Source: Methanobacteriota archaeon
GTDB lineage: Archaea > Thermoplasmatota > Thermoplasmata > Methanomassiliicoccales > Methanomassiliicoccaceae
Length of the DNA: 40,773 nucleotides
NCBI GenBank assembly: GCA_012518185.1
Contig: JAAYTA010000032.1
Coordinates: forward strand, 1-40,773
Reading direction: 5' to 3'
Under the pieces are notes generated by a model, which was not told the origin of the DNA, made no database searches, and worked only from the letters and a program-made list of their open reading frames with translations. Positions 15,561 through 24,374 of the stretch are shown here, one piece after another (the first letter of the stretch is position 1; each line of letters begins with the position of its first letter). The translations under genes and the position numbers were made by a program.

Positions 15561-16004
15561 ATGGAAATGAACATAACAATAGAAGAATTTCTGTCGCTAG
15601 CCAAGAAATATCAGGCTCTAGGCTCCTCGACCCAGCGTCTTCTCGAAGATGTCCGTAAAGGATCCTTCAAGGTCCAAGATGGAGTCCGCCTAAGACAGCT
15701 ATATGAGTTCTTATTAGATCTCCAATTCGTGCAATGCGGTGCCGGTGAAGTCGATCAGATGGTCGCAGCATTAGGCCGCGTGCTTGCCGAATATCAAAGC
15801 GAGGAAGAAGAGAGAATAGTTTCAGAAAAATGGGTTCCTGAGAAAGGCTTCCCAGGCGCTACACTATGGATTCAGCGTGAAGATGGGAAGTGGACTATTG
15901 CGCCATCTCCTAAGGAAGGTACTTGCTTAGGTAAATGTGTGAAGGATATAGGATCTGCTAAATGGTTCGATAAGCCCCTACCTCTGCTTGTCGATGGCCA
16001 ATAA
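15561..16004 (+). CDS. Hypothetical protein of unknown function
   Basis: I do not recognise this 147-residue soluble protein. The first 85 residues are predicted largely helical (IEEFLSLAKKYQALGSSTQRL, LRQLYEFLLDLQFVQCGAGEVDQMV), the middle is acidic (YQSEEEERIVSEKW), and the last third looks like strands with Trp and paired Cys (GATLWIQREDGKWTIAP, then GTCLGKCV). The two Cys of CLGKC are too few for a usual zinc ribbon. GGGATGGAG precedes ATGGAAATG; the second ATG (15567) has the better ribosome-site spacing. The stop lies four bases from the convergent hypF stop. It seems to be a real gene: start signal, composition and length all fit. Confidence 0.7.
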   Translation: MEMNITIEEFLSLAKKYQALGSSTQRLLEDVRKGSFKVQDGVRLRQLYEFLLDLQFVQCGAGEVDQMVAALGRVLAEYQSEEEERIVSEKWVPEKGFPGATLWIQREDGKWTIAPSPKEGTCLGKCVKDIGSAKWFDKPLPLLVDGQ

Positions 16005-16008
16005 GACC

Positions 16009-18192
16009 TTAACTCTCTACTTTTTTAAGAGCCACTGCCGCCTGTCCAGAAGATATACCGCCATCTCCGTTAGGCAGGCGGTTAGGGCATACAAACCTCA
16101 AACCTCTATTTTCAACCATAGATTTTACTATTGCACATATTGTAGTGTTATATGACACTCCGCCAGTTAATCCGATATTATCTATTCCTAGAGATATAGC
16201 CTCATCAGCTGCAGCATCGACCAGGCTCTCGAGTAGTGCAGCGGTAAATGAATATGCGCGGTCTTCTATAGATCCCTTCGATGCGACTAATTGTCTGAAT
16301 GTATCAGTCGTATTGACTACTCCAGATCGTAGCTCGGCCTTCATTGGAATATTCCGCTTACCTCTTGCGAGGTATGGCTCTAATTTCATTGCTGGCTCGC
16401 CATCATAAGTTCTCTTCTGACATATCTCGAAGTAACAAGATACTGCATCCAATATTCTACCAAAGCCAGTTGATATAATGCTCTTATCCATGAGCTTCAT
16501 AAGAATTGTAGCTTCATTATCTCTGAAATATGGCAATGGAAGATCAGCCTTTGCTGAAAGTGCAAAAACTAATCGACGAGGATCTCTAACAGCCATTTCA
16601 CCGCCGAGTAGTGGAAATCCCTCCAAGTGTGCTACACGCCTATAGTTATCAAGAGTAGTATGAATGACCTCGCCTCCCCAAGCCTGGCCATCATCACCAT
16701 AGCCAGTACCATCAAGAGTTAGGCATACGGTTTCATCAATGCCTGCATCGAGAAGCAAAGCAGCTGCATGAGCCCAATGATGCTGGACCTCAACTAACTC
16801 AGCACCTGCATCAGATGCTATCTCCTTTGCTAATTTGCGATTAGAATAACCTGGATGTAGATCCATACCAATCGCATCTAATTCGCTGACTCCCAACAAT
16901 CGCTGTAAATAATCAATAGATAATTCAAGGAAATCAATCACTCGTGGGGAGGTTCCGTCTCCAATATATTGTGTAGTGAACAATTTCCCATCATTAATTA
17001 CTGCTCCTGTAAGATTTTCCTGGGCCCCTATTCCCACTGCCTGCCCCTTAAGTCCTACATCAATCGGTGACGGAATGTGGCCTCTCGATTTTCTTAGGAA
17101 AAACACGTTTTGATTGAAAGAGCGAACTACCGAATCATCGCATCGATTAACGATCTTTCTATCATGAAGGAGATATAATTCAGCCTTTAAATCTAAAGCA
17201 TCAACATCGTCCAATACCATCGGATCTCCTGGCGTATTGGCAGAAGTCATTACAAGTGCATCATCTTTTAAGTGGCTGAATAAAATATGATGCATTTCGG
17301 TATAGGGCAGGAATAGCCCTACATTATCCAATCCAGGAGATATCAATTCATTTATAGGTTCATCTGTTTGAGGAATTAAAACTACTGGGCGATGAAATGA
17401 GGTAATCAGTTCTACTTCATGCTCATTGGGATTGCCATATTTACGTAGCGCCTCAATATCTCTAATCATTACTGCGAATGGCTTCTGATCTCGATGATAC
17501 CACTCTCTGAGCCTTGGTATAGTAGGTAATGAGCAACATATGTGCATGCCTCCCCAGCTTTTCGCCACACCTATGCGGCCCTGCCTCATTTGCTCAGCGA
17601 AGTGAGCTATAGGATCATCTGCTTCTATTGGAGTTCCATCATGGTCTAAAAGATAATAATGAGGTCCACACTGAGGACAAGATATTGTCTGGTGGTGAAA
17701 TCTCCTTGCTAATGCATCATCATACTCTGCCTTACAATCCTTACACATGTTGAATTTGCTCATAGAAGTTTTACTACGATCATATGGCAAGTCCTCAATA
17801 ATAGTAAATCTAGCTCCGCAGTTGGTGCAATTGGTGAAGGGATACATATATCGACGATTACTAGGAGTACTCATCTCCCTGAGACAATCATCACAAACTG
17901 CCGAATCGTTGGGTATTCCAACTCCATGCTCTCCAGATGAGCTTGGAATTATATGAAAGCCCTTCTTGATAGCATCATCTCCATCAGTAACTTGAATAGA
18001 ATCAATACGAGCTAGTGGTGGAAGTTCACTCTGTAATCGGTTGATGAATTTATCTGCATCGCGATCAATTGCAATTAACACATCTGCGCCGTTATTTTGT
18101 ACCCATCCATTGAGGCCCATGGACGTTGCGATGCGATACACGGTCGGTCGGAAACCGACTCCTTGTACCACTCCACGTATCGCGATCCACAT
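16009..18192 (-). CDS. hypF: Carbamoyltransferase HypF ([NiFe]-hydrogenase maturation)
   Basis: Makes thiocarboxamide on HypE from carbamoyl phosphate, the source of the cyanide ligands of [NiFe]-hydrogenase. All domains are present over 727 residues: acylphosphatase-like (1-88, RGVVQGVGFRPTVYR), two zinc fingers with CxxC pairs at 100/103, 122/125, 150/153 and 172/175, the YrdC-like domain (about 190-370), and the Kae1-like carbamoyltransferase domain (HHWAHAAALLLDAG, LTLDGTGYGDDGQAWGGEV, then GLTGGVSYN). No other hyp gene is near. A TATA-like AAATAAT about 20 bases upstream of the ATG suggests a leaderless transcript. Confidence 0.95.
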   Translation of the reverse strand: MWIAIRGVVQGVGFRPTVYRIATSMGLNGWVQNNGADVLIAIDRDADKFINRLQSELPPLARIDSIQVTDGDDAIKKGFHIIPSSSGEHGVGIPNDSAVCDDCLREMSTPSNRRYMYPFTNCTNCGARFTIIEDLPYDRSKTSMSKFNMCKDCKAEYDDALARRFHHQTISCPQCGPHYYLLDHDGTPIEADDPIAHFAEQMRQGRIGVAKSWGGMHICCSLPTIPRLREWYHRDQKPFAVMIRDIEALRKYGNPNEHEVELITSFHRPVVLIPQTDEPINELISPGLDNVGLFLPYTEMHHILFSHLKDDALVMTSANTPGDPMVLDDVDALDLKAELYLLHDRKIVNRCDDSVVRSFNQNVFFLRKSRGHIPSPIDVGLKGQAVGIGAQENLTGAVINDGKLFTTQYIGDGTSPRVIDFLELSIDYLQRLLGVSELDAIGMDLHPGYSNRKLAKEIASDAGAELVEVQHHWAHAAALLLDAGIDETVCLTLDGTGYGDDGQAWGGEVIHTTLDNYRRVAHLEGFPLLGGEMAVRDPRRLVFALSAKADLPLPYFRDNEATILMKLMDKSIISTGFGRILDAVSCYFEICQKRTYDGEPAMKLEPYLARGKRNIPMKAELRSGVVNTTDTFRQLVASKGSIEDRAYSFTAALLESLVDAAADEAISLGIDNIGLTGGVSYNTTICAIVKSMVENRGLRFVCPNRLPNGDGGISSGQAAVALKKVES

Positions 18193-18268
18193 TAACGCTC
18201 CATCATCTGATGATTATTTGACATTTTCCCGCTACAATAATGGAAGGGTGGCAAGTTACAGGAACCGA

Positions 18269-18276
18269 TTAAATAT
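18269..18276 (+). promoter_or_regulatory. TATA box for gcvH
   Basis: TTAAATAT is about 35 bases before the gcvH ATG at 18308, placing the transcript start near 18297. GGGAG just before the ATG (18299-18303) is the ribosome site, so this is a very short leader with a Shine-Dalgarno sequence. Confidence 0.45.
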
Positions 18277-18307
18277 CGGATATGTCATGAACTCATAAAG
18301 GGAGAGT

Positions 18308-18700
18308 ATGGCCGATAATATTGAAATTAGAGAAGATCTCAGATACACTACAAATGATGAGTGGGTCAAGATCGAGAATGGTAATATCCGGATTGGCATA
18401 ACAGATCATGCACAACAGCAGCTGACTGATGTTGTATTCGTAGAACTTCCTAAACTTGGTACTATAGTCAAACGCGGAGACGTAATTGGTCAAGTAGAGA
18501 GCGTCAAAACGGTAGCCTCGATTAATGCTCCAGTGAATGGTGAAGTTATAGAAGTTAACGAGAGACTTGATGACCTACCTCATTTGTTCAACGAATCGCC
18601 TTATGATGAGGGGTGGCTCGCTGTGATAAAGATGAAAGACTCATCAGAATATGATGACTTGTTAGATGCTGATGAGTATCGGAAAAAGTTAGATGAGTAA
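18308..18700 (+). CDS. gcvH: Glycine cleavage system H-like lipoyl carrier
   Basis: A 130-residue protein with the full H-protein pattern: RYTTNDEWVKIENGNIRIGITDHAQQQLTD, then VVFVELPKLGTIVKRGD, the lipoylation site ESVKTVA with K67, and INAPVNGEVIEVNERLDDLPHLFNESPYDEGWLA. H protein carries the aminomethyl group between the P and T proteins. No gcvP, gcvT, lipoamide dehydrogenase or lipoate ligase gene is in the window, so this is an isolated copy. In archaea without a full cleavage system such proteins may carry lipoate for other enzymes. It has its own promoter and is followed by the convergent MTA phosphorylase gene 39 bases away. Confidence 0.93.
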   Translation: MADNIEIREDLRYTTNDEWVKIENGNIRIGITDHAQQQLTDVVFVELPKLGTIVKRGDVIGQVESVKTVASINAPVNGEVIEVNERLDDLPHLFNESPYDEGWLAVIKMKDSSEYDDLLDADEYRKKLDE

Positions 18701-18739
18701 TATCTACTCACAACTCTTCATCTATTAATTAAGGATAGC

Positions 18740-19525
18740 TTAAGTCCCTGCTGCCTCCAATGTGTGGGGACATTCACATCTATCTCTAGTCTCAGGTATT
18801 TTATCTAGGGTAGCAGCGATAAGATTTCTCACCCGCTCTACGCTCTCAGACATAGTCTTCAGAACTGTAGCTGTATCTACAGGCTTATCAGCCCATACAT
18901 CGTAATCGGTTATAGTGGCAAGCGAAGTATAGCACATCTCAGCTTCTTTAGCAAGCTGACATTCGGGCACTAATGTCATTCCAATAATGTCAGCGAAATT
19001 TCGGAACATCCGCGACTCAGCTTTAGTAGAGAATCTAGGCCCTTCAATACATACGTAAGTGCCACTACCGTGGAATGGTAAATCCATACGTCTCGCTTCC
19101 GAGGCAAATAATGAACTCATTTCTTTGCAAAATGGCTCGGCAGTAGAAATATGCATAGTTTTAGCACCGTCAAAGAATGTATAGTCACGCCCTTTGGTAA
19201 AATCTATGAATTGATCAACGATTACCAACTCACCAGGATGATACTCTTCCTGTAGGGAGCCCACTGCGCATGGAGAAATTATTCTCTCCACGCCCAGATG
19301 CTTGAGAGCCCATATATTAGCTCGGTAATTAATGCGATGAGGAGGATACACATGCCCGCTGCCGTGTCGAGATAAGAATGCTATTTCAACCCCATCCATC
19401 TCTCCGACCAAGATCCTATCAGATGGAGCACCATAGGGTGTTGATAGAGCAATCTTGTCTTTAATTTCAAAGATTTCAGGATCATAAACGCCGGTTCCTC
19501 CGATGATGCCTATGCGTGGAGCCAT
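18740..19525 (-). CDS. mtnP: S-methyl-5'-thioadenosine phosphorylase
   Basis: Phosphorolysis of methylthioadenosine (from polyamine synthesis and SAM radical chemistry) to adenine and methylthioribose 1-phosphate. The 261-residue protein shows RIGIIGGTGVYDPEIF, the phosphate loop FLSRHGSGHVYPPHRINYRANI, CIEGPRFSTKAESRMFR, and MTLVPECQLAKEAEMCYTSLATITDYDVW. The TDYD pair is the adenine-recognising type; inosine-specific relatives have Asn there. Four Cys or His near the C-terminus (CECPH) are an unusual tail. The ATG at 19525 follows a TATA-like AATTAATATC (19547-19556), consistent with leaderless initiation. It is divergent from the flavin reductase-like gene. Confidence 0.9.
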   Translation of the reverse strand: MAPRIGIIGGTGVYDPEIFEIKDKIALSTPYGAPSDRILVGEMDGVEIAFLSRHGSGHVYPPHRINYRANIWALKHLGVERIISPCAVGSLQEEYHPGELVIVDQFIDFTKGRDYTFFDGAKTMHISTAEPFCKEMSSLFASEARRMDLPFHGSGTYVCIEGPRFSTKAESRMFRNFADIIGMTLVPECQLAKEAEMCYTSLATITDYDVWADKPVDTATVLKTMSESVERVRNLIAATLDKIPETRDRCECPHTLEAAGT

Positions 19526-19613
19526 ACTCCGGGATACCGACTCATTGATATTAATTTGACGAAATAAGTAAGCGAGAGTTTATGTTATGCTCCCTCTATC
19601 CAGTGATGAGAGC

Positions 19614-20135
19614 ATGTCGAATAAAATTGAAATGAATACGGTCCGAGCAATACGGACGTTCCCCTCATTTCCGATAGCCCTTGTCGTGGTAGGCAAAGAG
19701 GAGAAGAATATAATCACAGTATCACTAGTTCACATATTCTCATTTAATCCTCCTCTAGTAGGTATAGGGATCTCTCCCTGCCGATATAGTCACGAATTAC
19801 TGCATCGCTATCCAGACTTTACTGTAAATATTCCTAGCAAGGATCTTGTTGAGGAGACATTATATTGTGGAGTAAAATCTGGCAAGGAAGTAGATAAGTT
19901 GGAAGAAACTGGTCTGACAGCTATTTCTGGTCAGAGAGTAGAGGCACCTACATTAGAAGAATGTCCTGTCTGCTTCGAATGTCGAAAAGTGCAGAATTTT
20001 GACACTGGAGATCATACATGGTTTATCGGCGAGATAGTGTCGGCTTATGTCGATGAAAGTTATGATCGCGAACGTGCCCTAATATATTGGGCAGGAGAGT
20101 TCCGTACTATAGGCGAATTAATCAGGAGTAGATGA
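19614..20135 (+). CDS. Flavin reductase-like FMN-binding protein
   Basis: Split-barrel flavoprotein of the flavin reductase/flavoredoxin group, 173 residues from this ATG. Recognisable parts are the N-terminal FPSFPIALVVVG, the FMN-site block ITVSLVHIFSFNPPLVGIGISPCRYSHELL, DFTVNIPSKDLVEETLYCG, and GLTAISGQRVEAPTLEECPVCFECR. The usual substitution of Ser/Thr at the FMN phosphate site (TVSLVHIFSF) is seen. The partner that receives electrons is not known. A TATA-like TTTATGTT (19579-19586) places the transcript start near 19607, so the upstream ATG at 19587 is unlikely and 19614 is chosen. Confidence 0.85.
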   Translation: MSNKIEMNTVRAIRTFPSFPIALVVVGKEEKNIITVSLVHIFSFNPPLVGIGISPCRYSHELLHRYPDFTVNIPSKDLVEETLYCGVKSGKEVDKLEETGLTAISGQRVEAPTLEECPVCFECRKVQNFDTGDHTWFIGEIVSAYVDESYDRERALIYWAGEFRTIGELIRSR

Positions 20136-20164
20136 TTATAACTCGTACAACAACTCTTCATTTC

Positions 20165-20986
20165 TTATGGAGGAAGCGCTCGATCATACGATCCAAGCAC
20201 CTTTACAAATACAGCTCTACGTACAAGATCGGCTAACGCTTCAGCTACTTCTGGTTCATCGGCATGACCGTCGATATCAACGAAAAATGCATATTCCCAA
20301 GTCCTACCTCTCCTAGGTCTGGACTCGACCTTAGTCATATTGATGTTCCGGGATGCGAAGCATCCCATAGCTTCATATAATGCTCCTGGCCCACTGCGAG
20401 TGGCGAATACTAAAGAAGTTTTATCTCCACTCTTAAGAAGATGAGACGCTTTCTCGAGTATGAAAAATCTAGTATAGTTCTCATTACTATCTTGTATACT
20501 CTCAAGAAGGACTTTCATATTGTAGACTTCAGCTGCACGCTTAGATGCAATGGCTACCTCATCGGCACGACTTCCATCACGTATCATTCTCACACTGCCG
20601 GCAGTATCGAATGAAGGAATTCTCTCCCAGGAAGGATGATTTGATAAGAAGCGACGACATTGTCCTAACGCTTGCGGATGCGAATATACTCTTTTTATAT
20701 CTGTGATATTAGTAGATTCGTGTCCGATTAGACAATGAACCACTTTCACTAAGACTTCGCCCACGATTATGAGATCATTCTCTAGCAATAGATCATTAAC
20801 AGCCGTAACACTCCCTTCTATCGAATTCTCAACGGGAACTACGGCCTTGTTGGCGTTATCTTCAGAGACTGCACGAAATACACTCTCAAAATCAACACAT
20901 GGTAGTGTATCGATTTCTCCGAAGAAGCGTGTTGCAGCATCCTCCGAAAATGCCCCTCTTACTCCTTGGAATGCCACTCGGACCAT
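20165..20986 (-). CDS. pheA: Prephenate dehydratase
   Basis: Converts prephenate to phenylpyruvate in Phe synthesis. The protein (273 residues) has the catalytic domain, VRVAFQGVRGAFSEDAA to NYTRFFILEK with the active Thr of the TRF motif, followed by an ACT regulatory domain: KTSLVFATRSGPGALYEAMG, then NMTKVESRPRRGRTWEYAFFVDI, where the ESRP motif binds Phe for feedback inhibition. No chorismate mutase domain is fused, since that domain sits on TyrA at 38006. The ATG at 20986 follows the lysC stop by one base and has GGTAGATGAT before it; ATGs at 21007 and 21034 lie inside lysC. It is the last gene of the his-lysC-pheA operon. Confidence 0.93.
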   Translation of the reverse strand: MVRVAFQGVRGAFSEDAATRFFGEIDTLPCVDFESVFRAVSEDNANKAVVPVENSIEGSVTAVNDLLLENDLIIVGEVLVKVVHCLIGHESTNITDIKRVYSHPQALGQCRRFLSNHPSWERIPSFDTAGSVRMIRDGSRADEVAIASKRAAEVYNMKVLLESIQDSNENYTRFFILEKASHLLKSGDKTSLVFATRSGPGALYEAMGCFASRNINMTKVESRPRRGRTWEYAFFVDIDGHADEPEVAEALADLVRRAVFVKVLGSYDRALPP

Positions 20987-20987
20987 A

Positions 20988-22358
20988 TCATCTACCGAAT
21001 AGCTCATAATGGATCGTCTTTGTCGTATGCTCAAGATCTTCTCGCTTCACAGTGAATGTAAGTGCGGCAAGAGATGCCCCAGCTGAGATTAGACCTATAT
21101 TTACTCCATTGGCAGCCACAGTGCCAAATACACTCCCAGCCACCCCTATCATTTCACCAATGCCTTCGCCAACAACACATAGTAAAGCAACTCCCTTCTC
21201 AGTCTCAATGCGATCTACGATAGTACTCTGAGCTCTAGCTAGCACTTTCTTGGCGAACTTCAGATCCACTTCCTCAATCAGGAGAGAGATGCATGTTTGA
21301 GAGGTTGCTGCTGAATAAACATTAATGCCTGCCTCTGAGAGAAGTACTGAGACTTCAGAAAGTACTCCACTTCTCGAGCCAAGACCCGGCCCATAAGCTC
21401 TCACAATAGCCATATCAGGCATACTGGAGATTGATTTTATAGTGCGAGCATCACTTATCTTTTCTGAATTACCGATGGATGTTCCAACATAGTCTGGCTT
21501 GAAGACGTTTCGGACTCTTATCATGATATCCTGGGCTTTAGCTGGTTCTACTGTCCGAGGATGCAATACTTTAGCGCCGAAATAAGATAATTCGGCTGCC
21601 TCCTCATAAGATAATATTTCTATCGGCACCGCGCCAGGAACCACTTTTGGATCGGCAGACATGAATCCATCTACGTCTTTCCATATTTCCAATGAATCGG
21701 CTTCAACAGCGCTAGCTATTACAGAGGCTGAGTAATCCGTCCCATTACGTCCGAATAATGTTATAGTCCCATCGGGAGCCTTACCGAAGAAGCCCGTGAT
21801 TACTGGTACTTCTTGCTTAGAGATCATTTCTCTAATGCGCGGTTGCACGTTCTGTCTAGTAACGCCCATATCTACTGAGGCCGAACCAAACTGTCCATCA
21901 GTAATGATGCCTAATTCATCAGCCTCTACAGGGACGGCATTGACGCCCATATCCTGAAGCATTGCTGATAATACAATGACGCTCATTCTTTCTCCGAATG
22001 ACTGAACTAGATCCTTAGTTCGAGGAGTGAGTTCTTCCAAGTATATTATCCCATAAAGTATCCTCTCTAAACGTATCAATTTCTCATTGAGCAAATTAAC
22101 TGCACGCTGCTTTACAAACATTGAGCTAGCAACGTCAGCTAGCATCCTTACATGACGATCTCGCAAGTTACGTATGAACCATTGAACATCCTGCTCCTGC
22201 CTTGGCATTGACATGAATTCAATGAGGGAATCAGTAACTCCATAGATTGCCGAAATAACTATGATGATTTCATCATCATCAGATGAAATTATAGAGCCCA
22301 CTCTTTTCATAGATATTCCATCCTTTAGTGAGCTGCCTCCGAACTTGAGTACCTTCAT
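20988..22358 (-). CDS. lysC: Aspartate kinase
   Basis: First step from aspartate toward Lys, Thr, Met and, in this organism, the ADH route to aromatics. The 456-residue single-function kinase begins VLKFGGSSLKDG. It also has GFFGKAPDGTITLFGRNGTDYSASVIA with the active Arg/Asp segment, DVDGFMSADPK, and EEAAELSYFGAKVLHPRTVEPA. Two ACT domains follow from about residue 310 (PGLGSRSGVLSEVSVLLSEAGINV, then VGEGIGEMIGVAGSVFGTVAANGVNIGLISAG), so feedback control by an amino acid is expected. Its start overlaps the PHP gene stop by one base. Confidence 0.95.
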   Translation of the reverse strand: MKVLKFGGSSLKDGISMKRVGSIISSDDDEIIIVISAIYGVTDSLIEFMSMPRQEQDVQWFIRNLRDRHVRMLADVASSMFVKQRAVNLLNEKLIRLERILYGIIYLEELTPRTKDLVQSFGERMSVIVLSAMLQDMGVNAVPVEADELGIITDGQFGSASVDMGVTRQNVQPRIREMISKQEVPVITGFFGKAPDGTITLFGRNGTDYSASVIASAVEADSLEIWKDVDGFMSADPKVVPGAVPIEILSYEEAAELSYFGAKVLHPRTVEPAKAQDIMIRVRNVFKPDYVGTSIGNSEKISDARTIKSISSMPDMAIVRAYGPGLGSRSGVLSEVSVLLSEAGINVYSAATSQTCISLLIEEVDLKFAKKVLARAQSTIVDRIETEKGVALLCVVGEGIGEMIGVAGSVFGTVAANGVNIGLISAGASLAALTFTVKREDLEHTTKTIHYELFGR

Positions 22359-23014
22359 TAACCACGTATCCTCCGAACTATCTCTCTCGGATTACGCGCA
22401 ACAGCCAATTCTATCTCTTCTTGATTCATGCCGGCGCCTGCGGCTACGGCTCTTGCCCTCTCATCAGTTATGAGATCACTAGGTGAGTGAGCATCAGAAT
22501 TAACGACAAGTTTGGCACCGATCCTTCGAGCTAAGGAAGCCACGTGCCCATTTGTCATGCAATGAGACGGCCTAGACGTTATCTCTAATAATACGCCATT
22601 ATCGGCAGCTGCCTGAACATCTTCCTCAGTTATGAGTCCAGGATGTGCTAGAATGTCAACGTCAGGATTATTTGTAGCTACCCGATTAGTACCCTTTTCT
22701 ACGGGTTCAGAGATAGTCTCGCCATGTACTACAATTATCTCGGCACCTAATTTACGAGCAGTAGACACAACTTCATCTATTTTTGTTACAGGTACATGAG
22801 TAATCTCACAGCCTACCAGTACTTCAATATCCCATTCAGCTGCTAATTCAGCGTCCTTCTTAGACTCATGTATAATTCTTTTGATATTCCCCGCAGATGC
22901 ATGATCTGTGAAGGCTAAAGCTTCATATTTCATGGCTGATGCTCTTCTGGCTAATTCGATAGGTAAGAGCGCCCCATCACTCAATAGAGTATGAGTGTGT
23001 AGATCTATCCTCAT
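22358..23014 (-). CDS. PHP-domain phosphoesterase, candidate histidinol-phosphate phosphatase
   Basis: A 218-residue PHP fold with its metal ligands in order: [11 protein letters not shown] (4-14), FTDHAS (35-40), the E of [10 protein letters not shown] after [20 protein letters not shown] and [10 protein letters not shown] near the C-terminus. Compared with bacterial HisK-type PHP phosphatases it is short and more like the stand-alone archaeal group often annotated as histidinol-phosphatase domain proteins. Its start overlaps hisIE by four bases (ATGA), so it is co-translated with histidine genes. Since no other phosphatase for histidinol phosphate is in this otherwise nearly full operon, it is the best local candidate. 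This is inference from context. Confidence 0.8.
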   Translation of the reverse strand: MRIDLHTHTLLSDGALLPIELARRASAMKYEALAFTDHASAGNIKRIIHESKKDAELAAEWDIEVLVGCEITHVPVTKIDEVVSTARKLGAEIIVVHGETISEPVEKGTNRVATNNPDVDILAHPGLITEEDVQAAADNGVLLEITSRPSHCMTNGHVASLARRIGAKLVVNSDAHSPSDLITDERARAVAAGAGMNQEEIELAVARNPREIVRRIRG

Positions 23015-23622
23015 TTTCCTCCCCTATGTCTCGAAGTAAGTTTTTGAAAAATGTCTTTCCAGGGCAGATTCAGATATTCGAGAAGCACCATTTGGTGATA
23101 TACTAGATCAGCAGCCTCCCAGATCTGCGACTGTCGATCTCCTCCCTTACCAGCTATAGCGAGCTCTCCAGCCTCCTCGATGACCTTTTTTAAGACTAGA
23201 TCGTCGTCGGATAGCAATTTATTAGTGTAACTTCCTTCTACTGGATTCTCCTTCCGATCACGTATTATTCGTCTAAGCTCAGGTATAATGGCTGCTGTTT
23301 CTGATAAATTTCCATAAATAACTTCATCGAAGCAGGACGGTTTCTCAAGGTGACAAGCATCGCCAGTTTGACGAACTCTGACAAGTAATGTATCTGCATC
23401 ACAATCTATCTGCATGGATACTATATCTTGTACATTTCCCGAACTCTCTCCTTTCATCCAGAGCTTTTTCCGCGAACGTGAAAAGAAATGAGTTCGACCA
23501 GTTTCTAGCATCTTATTATATGCCTCTTCATTAGCATACGCTAGCATGAGCACTTCGTTAGTTTCAGCATCCTGTACTATTACGGGTAGTAGCCCATTCT
23601 CATCATACTTTAATCCAGTCAT
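23011..23622 (-). CDS. hisIE: Bifunctional phosphoribosyl-AMP cyclohydrolase / phosphoribosyl-ATP pyrophosphatase
   Basis: Steps 2 and 3 of His synthesis in one chain of 203 residues. The HisI domain (1 to about 110) has [37 protein letters not shown], then [13 protein letters not shown] and [12 protein letters not shown] with the zinc Cys residues. The HisE domain (about 112-203) has [29 protein letters not shown] and [13 protein letters not shown], with the acidic metal-binding helices. It overlaps hisF by four bases and the PHP gene by four bases. Confidence 0.95.
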   Translation of the reverse strand: MTGLKYDENGLLPVIVQDAETNEVLMLAYANEEAYNKMLETGRTHFFSRSRKKLWMKGESSGNVQDIVSMQIDCDADTLLVRVRQTGDACHLEKPSCFDEVIYGNLSETAAIIPELRRIIRDRKENPVEGSYTNKLLSDDDLVLKKVIEEAGELAIAGKGGDRQSQIWEAADLVYHQMVLLEYLNLPWKDIFQKLTSRHRGGK

Positions 23623-24374
23623 CTTATTGCCACTCCCTTATCTCGAAGGTAGTCCTTTACTTGAGATACTGTCCAAGCACCATAGTGGAATATAGATGCG
23701 GCTAATGCGGCAGAAGCCCCTGTCTGCTGAAATACATCATACATATGTTCTGGGCCACCACATCCTCCCGAAGCTATAACTGGGATGCTAACAGCCTCAG
23801 AAACTGAATCTGTTAGCTCTAGATCATACCCGTTAGTAGTGCCATCGGCATCCATACTGGTCAGTAAGATCTCCCCTGCACCACGATCTTGAACTTCAGT
23901 GGCCCATGAGATCACATCTATACCAGTATTCTTGCGACCTCCTTGAGTATATACTATCCAACTGTCGCCTTCCCTCTTAGCATCAATCGCAACCATCATT
24001 CGCTGTCTACCAAATGTGTTTACACAATCATCAATGAGATCGGGAGACTGCACAGCTGCGGAACTAATCGATACTTTATCTGCTCCAGCCTTCAATGCAG
24101 CACGCATGTCTTCGACGGATCGGATGCCGCCTCCCACAGTTAGCGGGATAAACAGCTTTTCCACAGTCTTCTCTACAGATTCGAACAAAGTCTGTCTCGC
24201 TTCAATAGAAGCAGTAATGTCTAGGAAAACAATTTCGTCTGCACCTTGTGATTCATATCTCTGAGCAAGATCTGGAGGATATCCAACGCCCTCTAAGTTC
24301 TCAAATTTGACGCCCTTAACTACATGTCCATCTGAAACGTCCAAGCAAGGTATGATGCGTTTCGTAAGCGCCAC
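23619..24374 (-). CDS. hisF: Imidazole glycerol phosphate synthase, cyclase subunit
   Basis: TIM-barrel synthase that condenses ammonia with PRFAR, giving IGP and AICAR. The 251-residue protein has both catalytic Asp residues, in [14 protein letters not shown] and in [11 protein letters not shown], plus [23 protein letters not shown] and [13 protein letters not shown]. All expected HisF features are intact, in contrast to its partner HisH at 25624-26283. HisF proteins can use free ammonia in vitro, which matters here. It follows hisB directly (no gap) and overlaps hisIE by four bases. Confidence 0.95.
   Translation of the reverse strand: MALTKRIIPCLDVSDGHVVKGVKFENLEGVGYPPDLAQRYESQGADEIVFLDITASIEARQTLFESVEKTVEKLFIPLTVGGGIRSVEDMRAALKAGADKVSISSAAVQSPDLIDDCVNTFGRQRMMVAIDAKREGDSWIVYTQGGRKNTGIDVISWATEVQDRGAGEILLTSMDADGTTNGYDLELTDSVSEAVSIPVIASGGCGGPEHMYDVFQQTGASAALAASIFHYGAWTVSQVKDYLRDKGVAIR

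Noticed and set aside
23943-23970. Third copy of the btuF/cobT element inside hisF
   Set aside because: CAGTTGGATAGTATAT resembles the left arm only; the right arm TCCA at seven bases is missing and the site lies within coding sequence.
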